64,000 nt of DNA from Rhodothermales bacterium (lineage in GTDB: Bacteria > Bacteroidota > Rhodothermia > Rhodothermales > JAHQVL01). The DNA lies in the NCBI GenBank assembly GCA_041391505.1, contig JAWKNW010000001.1, positions 372,001 through 436,000 of the forward strand. Direction: 5' to 3'. Made by a program: the position numbers and the translations under genes. The notes beneath the pieces are model-generated. The model was not told where the DNA came from. It saw nothing but the letters and a program-made list of their open reading frames with translations, and searched no databases. Positions 33,366-41,398 of the stretch are shown here, piece after piece. Positions within the stretch are counted from its first letter, which is position 1. The number at the start of each line of letters is the position of its first letter.

Positions 33366-35186
33366 ATGGCTCTTCCCCTACTCGAGCAACTCGCCCGCCA
33401 CCTGAACGTCAGCCGAGATCAGGCCGGCGCGGCGCTCTTCGACTTCGTCGAGCAGCTTAAAGCTGACATAAACAACAACAAGCGTGCTGAAATCCGCGGG
33501 GTTGGCACGCTCCATGCAACGGATGAAGCGATCCGCTTCCGTCCCGATGCGGGTCTTTCCATGATGGTGAACAACCGGTTCGCCGCGCTGGAAACGGAGA
33601 CCGTGCAGGTCGCCTTCAAGACGAATCCGCCTGCGGAGGACCACGGGGACGACGCCGACGGCGTCTCCGTCCCCGACATGGATCTGCGCGGCATCTCGGG
33701 CGACGCGCTCCCCGATTTTGACGAGGCCCTTCCAAACCTCGACGACCTTGCGGCTGACGACACGCTGATCGGCGACTCGCTCGACGCGGCGTTCTGGGAC
33801 GGCCTGCCCGATCATTCCAACGAGCACCCGCTCGGCGAATCCTCGGAGCCGCCCTTCGAAGAGGCTGACTTCTCCGTCCTCCATCCCTCTTCCAACCTTG
33901 CCAACGACATCACCAACTCCCCTGAATCGAGCGCTGCGCACGAGAACGGGGCCATTCCTATGAAAGAAGACGATCCGAAATCGCCGCTGTTCTCCAAGGA
34001 GGACGGCCGGGAGTCCGAGGAAGAATGGAGTCCATTTTTTGAAGAGCTCGAAGGGGTGGAGTTCGAGGTCGATTCCCCGCTCGATATCGACGACACGGTA
34101 TGGGACGAATCGAACCCGCCCAAACCGCCGGCCTCGCCGTTTGCCGGCGAACGCGCCGAAGAGGACGAGTTCTTCTTTGAATCCGAGCGCGAGAGCGAAC
34201 TTTTTGGCGCGTCGTTCGACGACGACATGCGCGAGGAGGCCACGTGGGCCAGCTCGCCGCTGGAAGATGCGCCGTTTTTCGAGGATTCGCCCGGCGGCCG
34301 CAAGGGCCGTCCGGATCCGCTTTCCGATTTCGGGGACGAAGACGAGCTCTTTTCGCCGGCGATGGGTTCTGCCGGCGGCGACGCCGAAGACGCGCTGTTC
34401 TCGGAAGACGAGCTGTTCCGGAGCGCGCATGTCGCCGAGGCCGATGAAACGATCTTCCTGCCGCCGGATGCGCGCCAGGGCGATGGGCGCCCGGACCGTT
34501 CCAGCGGCGCCGAACGCCTCGCCGCTGCGGCCGCCGCCGCGCCCGCGGCCACGGCGAGTCCCGCGGAGGCCAGTCCGTCCCGTGCCGACCGCCGGCCCTA
34601 CGAACGCCGCCGCTCCGGCTCCGGCAATTCGATGCTGTGGCTCGGTCTGGCCGGCCTCGTGCTGCTGATTGCGGCCGGAGGCTATGCCTACATGAAGGGC
34701 ATGCTCCCCTTCGGCCCCGGCGCCACACAGGAGGCGCCGGCTCCGACGGCCGCGCGCAACCCGGCGCCCGCGCCGGTGGAAACGCCGGCCGAGACGAACG
34801 CGGAGACGCCGGCCGACGGGACGTCGACCGACCCGGGCGCCGCGACCGCTCCGGCGGCGAACACGCCCGCGCCGGCGAGCACCGCCCCGACCGGCACCCC
34901 CGCGGCGACCGCGCCGCGCGGCTTTGTCGAAGGACGGGGCGGCTGGACGATCGTGGTGTCGTCCCGCGAGAGCATGGCGGAAGCCGAAGCCCTCGCGAAT
35001 CGGTACGCCCAGCTATTTGCCAATGAGGGTTTTCCTGTCGATATTCTCCGCACCGACGATTTCGGGACCCCCCGCTTCCGCGTCGGCGTTGGACAGTTTG
35101 GTTCGCGACAGGCTGCCACCACGGCTGTCGCGCAATACGCGCGTTCGCTTCCGGGCGACGCCTGGGTCATCTCGATTCCACGCTAA
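33366..35186 (+). CDS. HU-like and SPOR-domain membrane protein
   Basis: 606 aa. The N-terminal HU-like domain (LEQLARHLNVSRDQAGAALFDFVEQL, then IRGVGTLH) is followed by a long acidic, disordered stretch rich in Asp/Glu/Ser/Pro, one membrane helix (about residues 420-440, SMLWLGLAGLVLLIAAGGYAY), a Pro/Thr/Ala-rich linker and a C-terminal SPOR domain (about 520-606: GGWTIVVSSRESMAEAEALANRYAQ and FRVGVGQFGSRQAATTAVAQYARSLPGDAWV). SPOR binds denuded peptidoglycan. The whole layout, HU in the cytoplasm and SPOR outside, is a Bacteroidota speciality that ties chromosome to cell wall. A GTG 21 bp upstream is an alternative start. Confidence 0.82.
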   Translation: MALPLLEQLARHLNVSRDQAGAALFDFVEQLKADINNNKRAEIRGVGTLHATDEAIRFRPDAGLSMMVNNRFAALETETVQVAFKTNPPAEDHGDDADGVSVPDMDLRGISGDALPDFDEALPNLDDLAADDTLIGDSLDAAFWDGLPDHSNEHPLGESSEPPFEEADFSVLHPSSNLANDITNSPESSAAHENGAIPMKEDDPKSPLFSKEDGRESEEEWSPFFEELEGVEFEVDSPLDIDDTVWDESNPPKPPASPFAGERAEEDEFFFESERESELFGASFDDDMREEATWASSPLEDAPFFEDSPGGRKGRPDPLSDFGDEDELFSPAMGSAGGDAEDALFSEDELFRSAHVAEADETIFLPPDARQGDGRPDRSSGAERLAAAAAAAPAATASPAEASPSRADRRPYERRRSGSGNSMLWLGLAGLVLLIAAGGYAYMKGMLPFGPGATQEAPAPTAARNPAPAPVETPAETNAETPADGTSTDPGAATAPAANTPAPASTAPTGTPAATAPRGFVEGRGGWTIVVSSRESMAEAEALANRYAQLFANEGFPVDILRTDDFGTPRFRVGVGQFGSRQAATTAVAQYARSLPGDAWVISIPR

Positions 35187-35245
35187 CCCCGGAGCCAACC
35201 GGCCTCTACCTTCCACCCTTGCCACAGGTCGTACTGGATTAACAC

Positions 35246-35971
35246 ATGACATTCATTCATCTGCAGGAGACGGCGGGCGCTCAGCTCGGGACCATGCAAA
35301 GCGCACCCCAGGCCGAGACGGCCAGCATTCTGGATATGTTGCTGCAGGGCGGATGGACGATGATCCCGTTGATCATTCTGTCTATTTTGACCATCTGGAT
35401 TTTCTTTGAACGGGTGCGGACGTTGCGCAAGGCGCAGACCGATCCGTACCTCATCACCGATCGGACCCGGTCCTACATCCAGGCCGGCGACGTCCGCGGC
35501 GCCATCGGATTCTGCGAGGCGCAGAACAACCCGATCTCGCGCATCCTGAAGCGCGGCCTCGAGCGGCTCGGGCGTCCTATCGCCGAAATCCAGGACGCCG
35601 TGCAGGCGGCCGGCAAATACGAAGCCTACGAGCTGGAAAAACGCACGGACATCATCGCGAGCATCGCCGGCATCGCGCCGATGCTCGGCTTCCTCGGCAC
35701 CGTCATCGGCATGATCAAGGCGTTCCAGGAAATCCAGAACCTGCAGGGCAACGTCAACCCGAGCGTGCTGGCCGGCGGCATCTGGGAAGCCCTGGTGACG
35801 ACGGCGGTGGGTCTGCTGGTCGGCATCGCCGCCATCTTCCTGTACAACTTCCTGATCAACCGGATCAACCGACTCGTCAACGACATGGAGCGGTCGGCCA
35901 CGGATTTCATCGATCTGCTCCAGGAGCCCGTGCCGATGTCCTCGTCCCGCAGCGCTGAACGCGCCTACTGA
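35246..35971 (+). CDS. MotA/TolQ/ExbB proton channel family protein
   Basis: 241-aa inner-membrane protein with three membrane helices: GGWTMIPLIILSILTIWIFF (about 36-55), then IASIAGIAPMLGFLGTVIGM (about 137-156) and ALVTTAVGLLVGIAAIFLYNFL (about 178-199). The conserved LGTVIGMIKAF and the cytoplasmic helix pattern are those of ExbB/TolQ, which uses the proton gradient together with ExbD to energise TonB or Tol-type processes. It is followed 52 bp later by an ExbD/TolR gene. No TonB was found in the window. Confidence 0.93.
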   Translation: MTFIHLQETAGAQLGTMQSAPQAETASILDMLLQGGWTMIPLIILSILTIWIFFERVRTLRKAQTDPYLITDRTRSYIQAGDVRGAIGFCEAQNNPISRILKRGLERLGRPIAEIQDAVQAAGKYEAYELEKRTDIIASIAGIAPMLGFLGTVIGMIKAFQEIQNLQGNVNPSVLAGGIWEALVTTAVGLLVGIAAIFLYNFLINRINRLVNDMERSATDFIDLLQEPVPMSSSRSAERAY

Positions 35972-36023
35972 TTCGCCGGCGCACGCCGTGCGCCGCTCAC
36001 CGGTCGTCGACGGATAATCCGCT

Positions 36024-36431
36024 ATGCCGCTCCAGTTTTCATCCTCCCGGAAGCCCCTGTCCGCCTTCAGCCTCGCCGGCCTGACGGACATCGTGCTGCT
36101 GCTGCTCATCTTTTTCCTCCTGACGTCGAGCTTCATCCCGCAGTTCGGCATCCGGGTGGATCTGCCCAACGCGGATGCCTCCGCGCCGGCGGATCCGAAC
36201 TACGTGACCGTGATCATCACGGACGACGGCCGGTTTTTTGTCGAACAGACCGAAGTCCCGCGCGAAGCGCTGCTCAACACGATCCGCGACGCGAAGGGTA
36301 CGCGCACCGCGCTCCTCCTCCGCGCCGACGAATCCGCCACCATCAACCAGTTCGCCGCGGTCGCCAACGTGGCCAAGGCGCTGCGCATGACGACCCTCAT
36401 GGCGACCGAACGCGGCAGCAACCGGCGCTAA
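36024..36431 (+). CDS. ExbD/TolR-family protein
   Basis: 135 aa. One N-terminal membrane helix in LAGLTDIVLLLLIFFLLTSS (about 17-36) contains the conserved aspartate D22 that carries protons through the ExbB/TolQ channel. A periplasmic domain with VTVIITDDGRFFVEQTEVPREALLN follows. The 135 aa length is typical. It forms a unit with the ExbB-like gene upstream, and the amidohydrolase gene follows after 21 bp, which suggests read-through. Confidence 0.93.
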   Translation: MPLQFSSSRKPLSAFSLAGLTDIVLLLLIFFLLTSSFIPQFGIRVDLPNADASAPADPNYVTVIITDDGRFFVEQTEVPREALLNTIRDAKGTRTALLLRADESATINQFAAVANVAKALRMTTLMATERGSNRR

Positions 36432-36452
36432 CGCCCCATCCGTTCCGGTCGA

Positions 36453-38096
36453 TTGAGCGCATCCCTCTATCTCGACTCCTGCGCATCGATCGGGATGCAC
36501 GGACCGACCGACGCGCGCGTCCCGTGGTCGGTGGATCACCTCCGCGACGACCTTGCCCACGCCGGCATCCATGGCGCGCTCGTCTGGCACTGGACCGCGA
36601 GGGAATACGACCCCGGCTACGGCAACCGCCGGCTCATGGAGGAAATCCGTGACGAGCCGCGCCTGATCCCCTGCTGGGTCGGCCTGCCCCATCACTGCGA
36701 CGAGATGCCCGACGGCCCCGCCTTCGTCGAGGCGATGCAGGAAGCCGGCGCCCGCGCCGTGAAGCTGTTTCCGCGCCGGCATCACTATCCATTCGACGAA
36801 TCGACCTGCGGCAGCCTGCTGGGCGCACTCGAAGCGAAGGGCATCCCGCTCCTGATCGACGTGGGCATCTACGGCGACGACCAGCAGGCCACCTTCGAGG
36901 AAGTGGACGCGCTGTGCCGGGCGCACCCGAACCTGCCCGTGCTGCTACAGAAGGCGCGCTGGGAAAGCACGCGGACGGTGGTGCCGCTGCTGTTGCAGCA
37001 CCCGAACACCTACATCGAGTTTTCGAGCTTCCAGATCCACTACGGTCTGGAGTACCTGGCCGGCAAGGTGGGCGCGCATCGGCTGCTGCTGGGCACCGAG
37101 TGGCCTTTCAAAAGCCCCGGCGCCGCGAAGGCATTCATCGACTACTGCGAGCTGGAGGAGGCCGACAAGGCGCTGATCGCCGGCGGCAACCTCGCCCGGC
37201 TGCTTCGGCTCGAAGCCCCGCCCCAGCCCTATCCCCCGCGAGACCGGGGCCGGATCCTGGATCGCGTCATGGAGGGCAAGCCCCTCGACCATATTCCGGT
37301 TATCGACCCGCACACCCACGTGCTGCACGACGGCCTGATGGGAGGCGGCTACGTCCCGATGCCCTATGGCGACGCGCCGCACATGATCCGCCGGAATCGC
37401 CGGATGGGCGTCGACCGGTTTTGCTGCTCCTCGTGGATCGGCATCTGGATCGACGCGGCGGCGGGCAATACGCTCATCCACGAACTCTGCGAGCGCTATC
37501 CGGACGACATCCTGGGCTACGCCACGATCGATCCGAAAAAAAGCCTCGATTACGCCGGCGAGATCGAACGCTGCCACGGCGCGTACGGGTTTCGCGGCCT
37601 GAAGCCGTACAATCCGCGCGTCGGGCTGCCGTACAACGCACCGCTCTACGATCCCTGGTATACCCGGGGCAACGCGATCGGGGGGTTCGTCAAGCTGCAC
37701 CAGACCGCGATCGGCGACCGGTTTCTGAGTGAGATCGAGGATATCGCGGTGCGGTACCCGAACATGAACTACCTGCTCGCCCACTCGGCCTGGACCTGGG
37801 AGGTCGCCCGGGAGCGCGCCGCGTTCGCCCGACGCCATCCGAACGTCTACCTGGACCTCACCTTCACCAGCGTGCTCCACGGCGTCGTCGAGTTCTTCGT
37901 CGAGGAAGGCCTCGCCGACCGGGTCCTGTTCTGCACCGACGCGCCCATGCGCGACCCGATCCCGCAGTTCGGCTGGGTGGCGTACAGCCAGATTTCCGAA
38001 GCGGACAAGGCCCGGATCCTGGGCGGCAACATGCTGCGGGTGCTCGAGCATGCCGGCCTCGACCTGTCGGCCTTGCGCACCCGATACGGGGTTTGA
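36453..38096 (+). CDS. tandem-duplicated amidohydrolase-like protein
   Basis: 547 aa with two amidohydrolase-like halves. The first half (about 1-260) has TEWPFKSPGAA and a GGNLARLLRL end typical of the fold, but starts with LYLDSCASIG, where a metal-binding HxH would be expected. The second half (about 280-547) has VIDPHTHVL (H287, H289), FVKLHQTAIGD, YLLAHSAWTWE and LFCTDAPMRD, the TIM-barrel metallo-hydrolase pattern of amidohydrolase 2. Similar ends (GGNLARLLR and GGNMLRVLE) suggest duplication and fusion. The start is TTG 36453. The substrate is unknown; it could hydrolyse lactones or decarboxylate aromatics. It sits just before the catabolic run to the right. Confidence 0.8.
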   Translation: MSASLYLDSCASIGMHGPTDARVPWSVDHLRDDLAHAGIHGALVWHWTAREYDPGYGNRRLMEEIRDEPRLIPCWVGLPHHCDEMPDGPAFVEAMQEAGARAVKLFPRRHHYPFDESTCGSLLGALEAKGIPLLIDVGIYGDDQQATFEEVDALCRAHPNLPVLLQKARWESTRTVVPLLLQHPNTYIEFSSFQIHYGLEYLAGKVGAHRLLLGTEWPFKSPGAAKAFIDYCELEEADKALIAGGNLARLLRLEAPPQPYPPRDRGRILDRVMEGKPLDHIPVIDPHTHVLHDGLMGGGYVPMPYGDAPHMIRRNRRMGVDRFCCSSWIGIWIDAAAGNTLIHELCERYPDDILGYATIDPKKSLDYAGEIERCHGAYGFRGLKPYNPRVGLPYNAPLYDPWYTRGNAIGGFVKLHQTAIGDRFLSEIEDIAVRYPNMNYLLAHSAWTWEVARERAAFARRHPNVYLDLTFTSVLHGVVEFFVEEGLADRVLFCTDAPMRDPIPQFGWVAYSQISEADKARILGGNMLRVLEHAGLDLSALRTRYGV

Positions 38097-38103
38097 GCCC
38101 GCC

Positions 38104-38985
38104 TCATTCGACGACGAGCCCCACCCAGAAAAAGAAGCTCGGATCGTGATCGAGCGTTGTTTTCTCGCGACCGCTGAGATACACGAGGCGGTTGCGCAGC
38201 GTCATGCCGCCCTCAAGGTGCAGGTAGAGTGAACCCGCCGCGTGCACCCGCAGAGCGGGCGCCAGCGAAAACACCTGCCGGCGCAAGGTCCACTCGCCAC
38301 CCGCCGCCTCCGTCGCATTCAGGTGATACGGCAGGGCCACGCCGCGCCAGGCGAACCCGACTCGAGCCGCCGGCATGATCCGGTACCACACATTCGCGGC
38401 GGAGGGGGCGATGAGATCGGCGCTCATCCGGCCGCGCTGCCACAGTACGCGGACGACGGGGAGCATCGCCGGCCCCCGATCGGTCACGTAACTCACGCCG
38501 AAGCCGGCCTTCACGCGCTCGGACCAGGTTCTGGCCAGGAGCGCCGCAATCCCCAGATTGGCGTCGCCGGCATGGACAGCCTTCGTGAAATCCGAAGCCC
38601 ATCCCGGCGCGACCAGCACCGTGGCCTCCCAGTCCCGGGACAGCGGTCGTTGCAGGATCAGCTCGAGGCGCACGTGGTGAACGGCGTCCGGGGCAGGAAG
38701 GGCCGAAGGCCATTCGCCGTACGTAAATCCGACCCGATCGTACCGGACGCCGGCGACCAGACGCCCGGACCGCAGCGCGATTGGCCATGCTATGCCCAGC
38801 CCAAGCCGGGAATACCCGATCGAAGCGGCGGATGCCGGCGTCGCCGACGAGGCCTTGCCGACCGACTCGTACGCAACGGGGACAAAGGCCTGCGCCTGTG
38901 CATCAAACGCCCGATCTGAACAGACGGCGGCGATCGATACCGTAACCACAGCGATGAACATCCTGGAACGGCGGTAAGATAGCAT
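38104..38985 (-). CDS. putative outer-membrane beta-barrel protein
   Basis: About 293 aa with an N-terminal signal (SRMFIAVVTVSIAAVCSDRAFDAQAQ) and alternating strands: SRLGLGIAWPIALRSGRLVAGVRYDR, VRLELILQRPLSRDWEATVLVAPG and FFFWVGLVVE at the C-terminus, an aromatic-rich beta-barrel end. It resembles the DUF6268-like barrels of Bacteroidota, but this is not certain. ATG 38985 is preferred over 39012 because a GTATATCC motif lies 66 bp upstream and the signal peptide begins soon after. It is convergent with the amidohydrolase and 7 bp from its stop. Confidence 0.55.
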   Translation of the reverse strand: MLSYRRSRMFIAVVTVSIAAVCSDRAFDAQAQAFVPVAYESVGKASSATPASAASIGYSRLGLGIAWPIALRSGRLVAGVRYDRVGFTYGEWPSALPAPDAVHHVRLELILQRPLSRDWEATVLVAPGWASDFTKAVHAGDANLGIAALLARTWSERVKAGFGVSYVTDRGPAMLPVVRVLWQRGRMSADLIAPSAANVWYRIMPAARVGFAWRGVALPYHLNATEAAGGEWTLRRQVFSLAPALRVHAAGSLYLHLEGGMTLRNRLVYLSGREKTTLDHDPSFFFWVGLVVE

Positions 38986-39050
38986 GGCGTCATCGATGGC
39001 GGTGAAATACAACGGGGGCCGCCACGGGATCGTCGGGATGTGGCGCTAAG

Positions 39051-39058
39051 GGATATAC
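39051..39058 (-). promoter_or_regulatory. GTATATCC motif, putative -10 region
   Basis: On the minus strand GTATATCC, with GTCA just before, 66 bp upstream of the barrel-protein start at 38985. One-base variant of GTATATTC. Confidence 0.3.
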
Positions 39059-39120
39059 TGACAACATAGCGTGCGCCGGCTCAGCATCCTCGCTCGATCT
39101 TTGAAAGGCGGGCCTGTATT

Positions 39121-40356
39121 TCAAGGCAGGTTAAGGAAGACCTGGTCGAGCGCCTCGCCGATCGCTTCCAGCGTCTGGTCGATGACCGCCGCGTCGTGCG
39201 CCGCATTGAGCAGGAAGGGCCGCGAGGGAAAGATGCCGCGCTCCAGCAGCGCGCGAAAGAACTGCGTCTGGCGCGCCGGCTCGCGATCCGGGTCATCGCC
39301 CAGGCGAAATTGAGGCGCCGGCGGCAGGCCGTAGGCGCGCGCCGGAAACCCCCGATCCATCGCGAAGGCATCGAAGCCCTGCATGAGCCGCGTCCCCATC
39401 TCCCAGAGCCGGGCATGGACCGGCTCCCGGCGCATGATGTCGAGTGTAGCGCAAGACGCCGCGAGCGAGAGCGTTTCGCCGGCGTAGGTCGTCGTGAGGA
39501 TGGCGTCGTTCAGCTTCTCCATGATGGCGCGGCGGCCGCCATATGCGGAGATCGGATACCCGTTGCCGAGCGCCTTGGCGTAGCTGGTGAGATCCGGCAC
39601 CACCCCGAAATACCCCTGGGCGCCGTCGATCGCGAGGCGGAAGCCGGTGAGGACCTGATCGAAGACGAGCACCGTCCCGTAGCGGTCGCACAGCGCCCGC
39701 GCGCGCCGGAGGAAGTCGAGCGCGACGTGCTCGCCCCAATCGTACGGCACCAGCATGAGGGCGGCGAGGCGGTCGCCCTGCGCGGCAAACAGCGCCTCGA
39801 GGGCGCCCACATCGCCATAGGCGAGGCGGGTGACGAGGCGGTCGAGCAGCGCCGGCACGCCGTTGCCGTCCCGCGGGCACCAGGCGGGCGCCGCGCCGGC
39901 GCCGCAGGCGAACCAGTCGCTGTGGCCGTGGTAGCCGCACGTGGCGATGGCATCGCGGCCGGTGTAGGCGCGCGCAAGCCGGATCGTCGCCGCGTTCGCC
40001 TCGTGCCCCGTCTTCATGAAGCGAACCTGTTCGAGCCCGGGCACGATCGCCGTCATCCGCTCCGCCAGTTCGAGTTCGAGCGGCGAGGCCATGCTGAACA
40101 GCACGCCCTTTTCCATCTGCCGGCGGACGGCCGCATCGACTTCGGGATGGCGGTATCCCAGGATGATGGGGCCGAGCGCCGAGCGGTAGTCGATGTACCA
40201 CCGCCCCTCCATGTCCTGGATCCGGCAGCCTTCGGCCCGCTCGATAAACGCCGGCATGACGTCCGCCAGCGCCGGGTCGATGCGCTTCGCGTTCGTCTGC
40301 GTCCCCCACGGCATGAGCGCGAGCGCGCGTTCGAGGTACTCGGCGGATCGGGACAT
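39121..40356 (-). CDS. class III aminotransferase (glutamate-1-semialdehyde aminomutase-like)
   Basis: 411-aa PLP enzyme of fold type I. The Schiff-base lysine is in TSYAKALGNGYPISAYGG (K261). The cofactor aspartate is D233 in VFDQVLTGFR. The usual DEV(I)TGFR of glutamate-1-semialdehyde aminomutases is DQV here. N-terminal motifs YIDYRSALGPIILGYRHPEV and FMKTGHEANAATIRLARAYTG, plus GYHGHSDWFA, place it near aminomutases and amino-sugar aminotransferases of secondary metabolism. No hemA/hemB neighbours are present, so tetrapyrrole synthesis is unlikely. It is divergent from the catabolic run and may prepare or remove an amino group of a sugar or amino acid. Confidence 0.85.
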   Translation of the reverse strand: MSRSAEYLERALALMPWGTQTNAKRIDPALADVMPAFIERAEGCRIQDMEGRWYIDYRSALGPIILGYRHPEVDAAVRRQMEKGVLFSMASPLELELAERMTAIVPGLEQVRFMKTGHEANAATIRLARAYTGRDAIATCGYHGHSDWFACGAGAAPAWCPRDGNGVPALLDRLVTRLAYGDVGALEALFAAQGDRLAALMLVPYDWGEHVALDFLRRARALCDRYGTVLVFDQVLTGFRLAIDGAQGYFGVVPDLTSYAKALGNGYPISAYGGRRAIMEKLNDAILTTTYAGETLSLAASCATLDIMRREPVHARLWEMGTRLMQGFDAFAMDRGFPARAYGLPPAPQFRLGDDPDREPARQTQFFRALLERGIFPSRPFLLNAAHDAAVIDQTLEAIGEALDQVFLNLP

Positions 40357-40441
40357 AAAGCTGCGGGTATAGGATTACAGAAGACCGTGACGGTCCGCTC
40401 GCGTATTTTATTATCGGGCGTTCGGTGGTACCATCCGGTAC

Positions 40442-41398
40442 ATGAACCGGCATCCCCCTACCTTCCGTCTCCCCACCAAAATACCGATGGACGAAACATT
40501 ATACGCCGCCGTCCTCGAAACACGAGGCTATATCGTGGGCAGCAGCAATGCGCCCAGCGGGCTGCACGTCTACACCGCCGGCGCGGGGTGGCAGCACCGG
40601 GGCTGGACGAATGTGCGCTGTTTCGGCATCGCGCGGCACGAGGCGCGGTCGATGCTGTTCCTGGCCGCCGGCAACGGCGTATTTCGCTCGCTCGACGACG
40701 GCGCGACCTGGCGCGTGATGACGGGCTGGGAGATCACCGAGGTGCTGGACCTCGCCCTCGATCCGTTCGACGCCGACACCCTCTGGATCGCCACGGTGCA
40801 CGGCCTGTGGCGCTCGCCGGATCTCGGGGAAACGTTTCTCCCCGTGCATCCGCGCACCACCCAGTTGTTCTGCCAGACGCTGGCGGCGGACCGCGCGACG
40901 GCCGGGCGCTGGTTTGTCGGGACCGAAACGGGGCTGCTGTGCACCGAGACATCCGGCGCGCAGTGGCACGCGCCGGGCCCGCACGACGCCGCCATCCGGG
41001 CGATCTGCCAGTCGCCGTCCGATCCCTCCGTCTGGCTCGCCGGCACCGAGGACCGCGGCCTGCTCCACAGCACCGACGGCGGACGATCCTGGGCCACGCA
41101 CCGGCCGGCCGGATGCGACACCTTTTACGCCGTCGCCATCCACCCCGCGCATCCGGAAATCCTGATCGCGGGCGGGTTCGATGCCGGCGTGTGCGTCAGC
41201 CTCGACGGCGGCGCCACCTGGCGGCGGACCGGCGACGACATGCCGGTGCAGCACGTGCACGCTCTGGCCATCTCCCCATCGGGGCGTTTCGTCGCCGGCA
41301 CGGTGCATGGCGGGATTTACGCCTCCGTCGACGCCGGCGCGTCGTGGACCTTCGCCGGCCTCCCCGAAGCCACGCTTTACGACCTCGTGTATGCCTGA
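40442..41398 (+). CDS. BNR/Asp-box beta-propeller protein
   Basis: 318 aa with repeated Asp-box-like blades: S-LDDGATWRVMTGW, S-TDGGRSWATHRP, S-LDGGATWRRTGDD, S-VDAGASWTFAGL, interleaved with FRSLDDG, LWIATVHGLWRS and FVAGTVHGGIYAS. This is a sialidase/VPS10-like propeller without catalytic residues seen. No signal peptide is obvious, so it is either cytoplasmic or the start is ATG 40487 (MDETLYAAV). It overlaps the next gene by 8 bp, marking the start of a long operon. Such propellers usually bind carbohydrate or protein partners. Confidence 0.75.
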   Translation: MNRHPPTFRLPTKIPMDETLYAAVLETRGYIVGSSNAPSGLHVYTAGAGWQHRGWTNVRCFGIARHEARSMLFLAAGNGVFRSLDDGATWRVMTGWEITEVLDLALDPFDADTLWIATVHGLWRSPDLGETFLPVHPRTTQLFCQTLAADRATAGRWFVGTETGLLCTETSGAQWHAPGPHDAAIRAICQSPSDPSVWLAGTEDRGLLHSTDGGRSWATHRPAGCDTFYAVAIHPAHPEILIAGGFDAGVCVSLDGGATWRRTGDDMPVQHVHALAISPSGRFVAGTVHGGIYASVDAGASWTFAGLPEATLYDLVYA

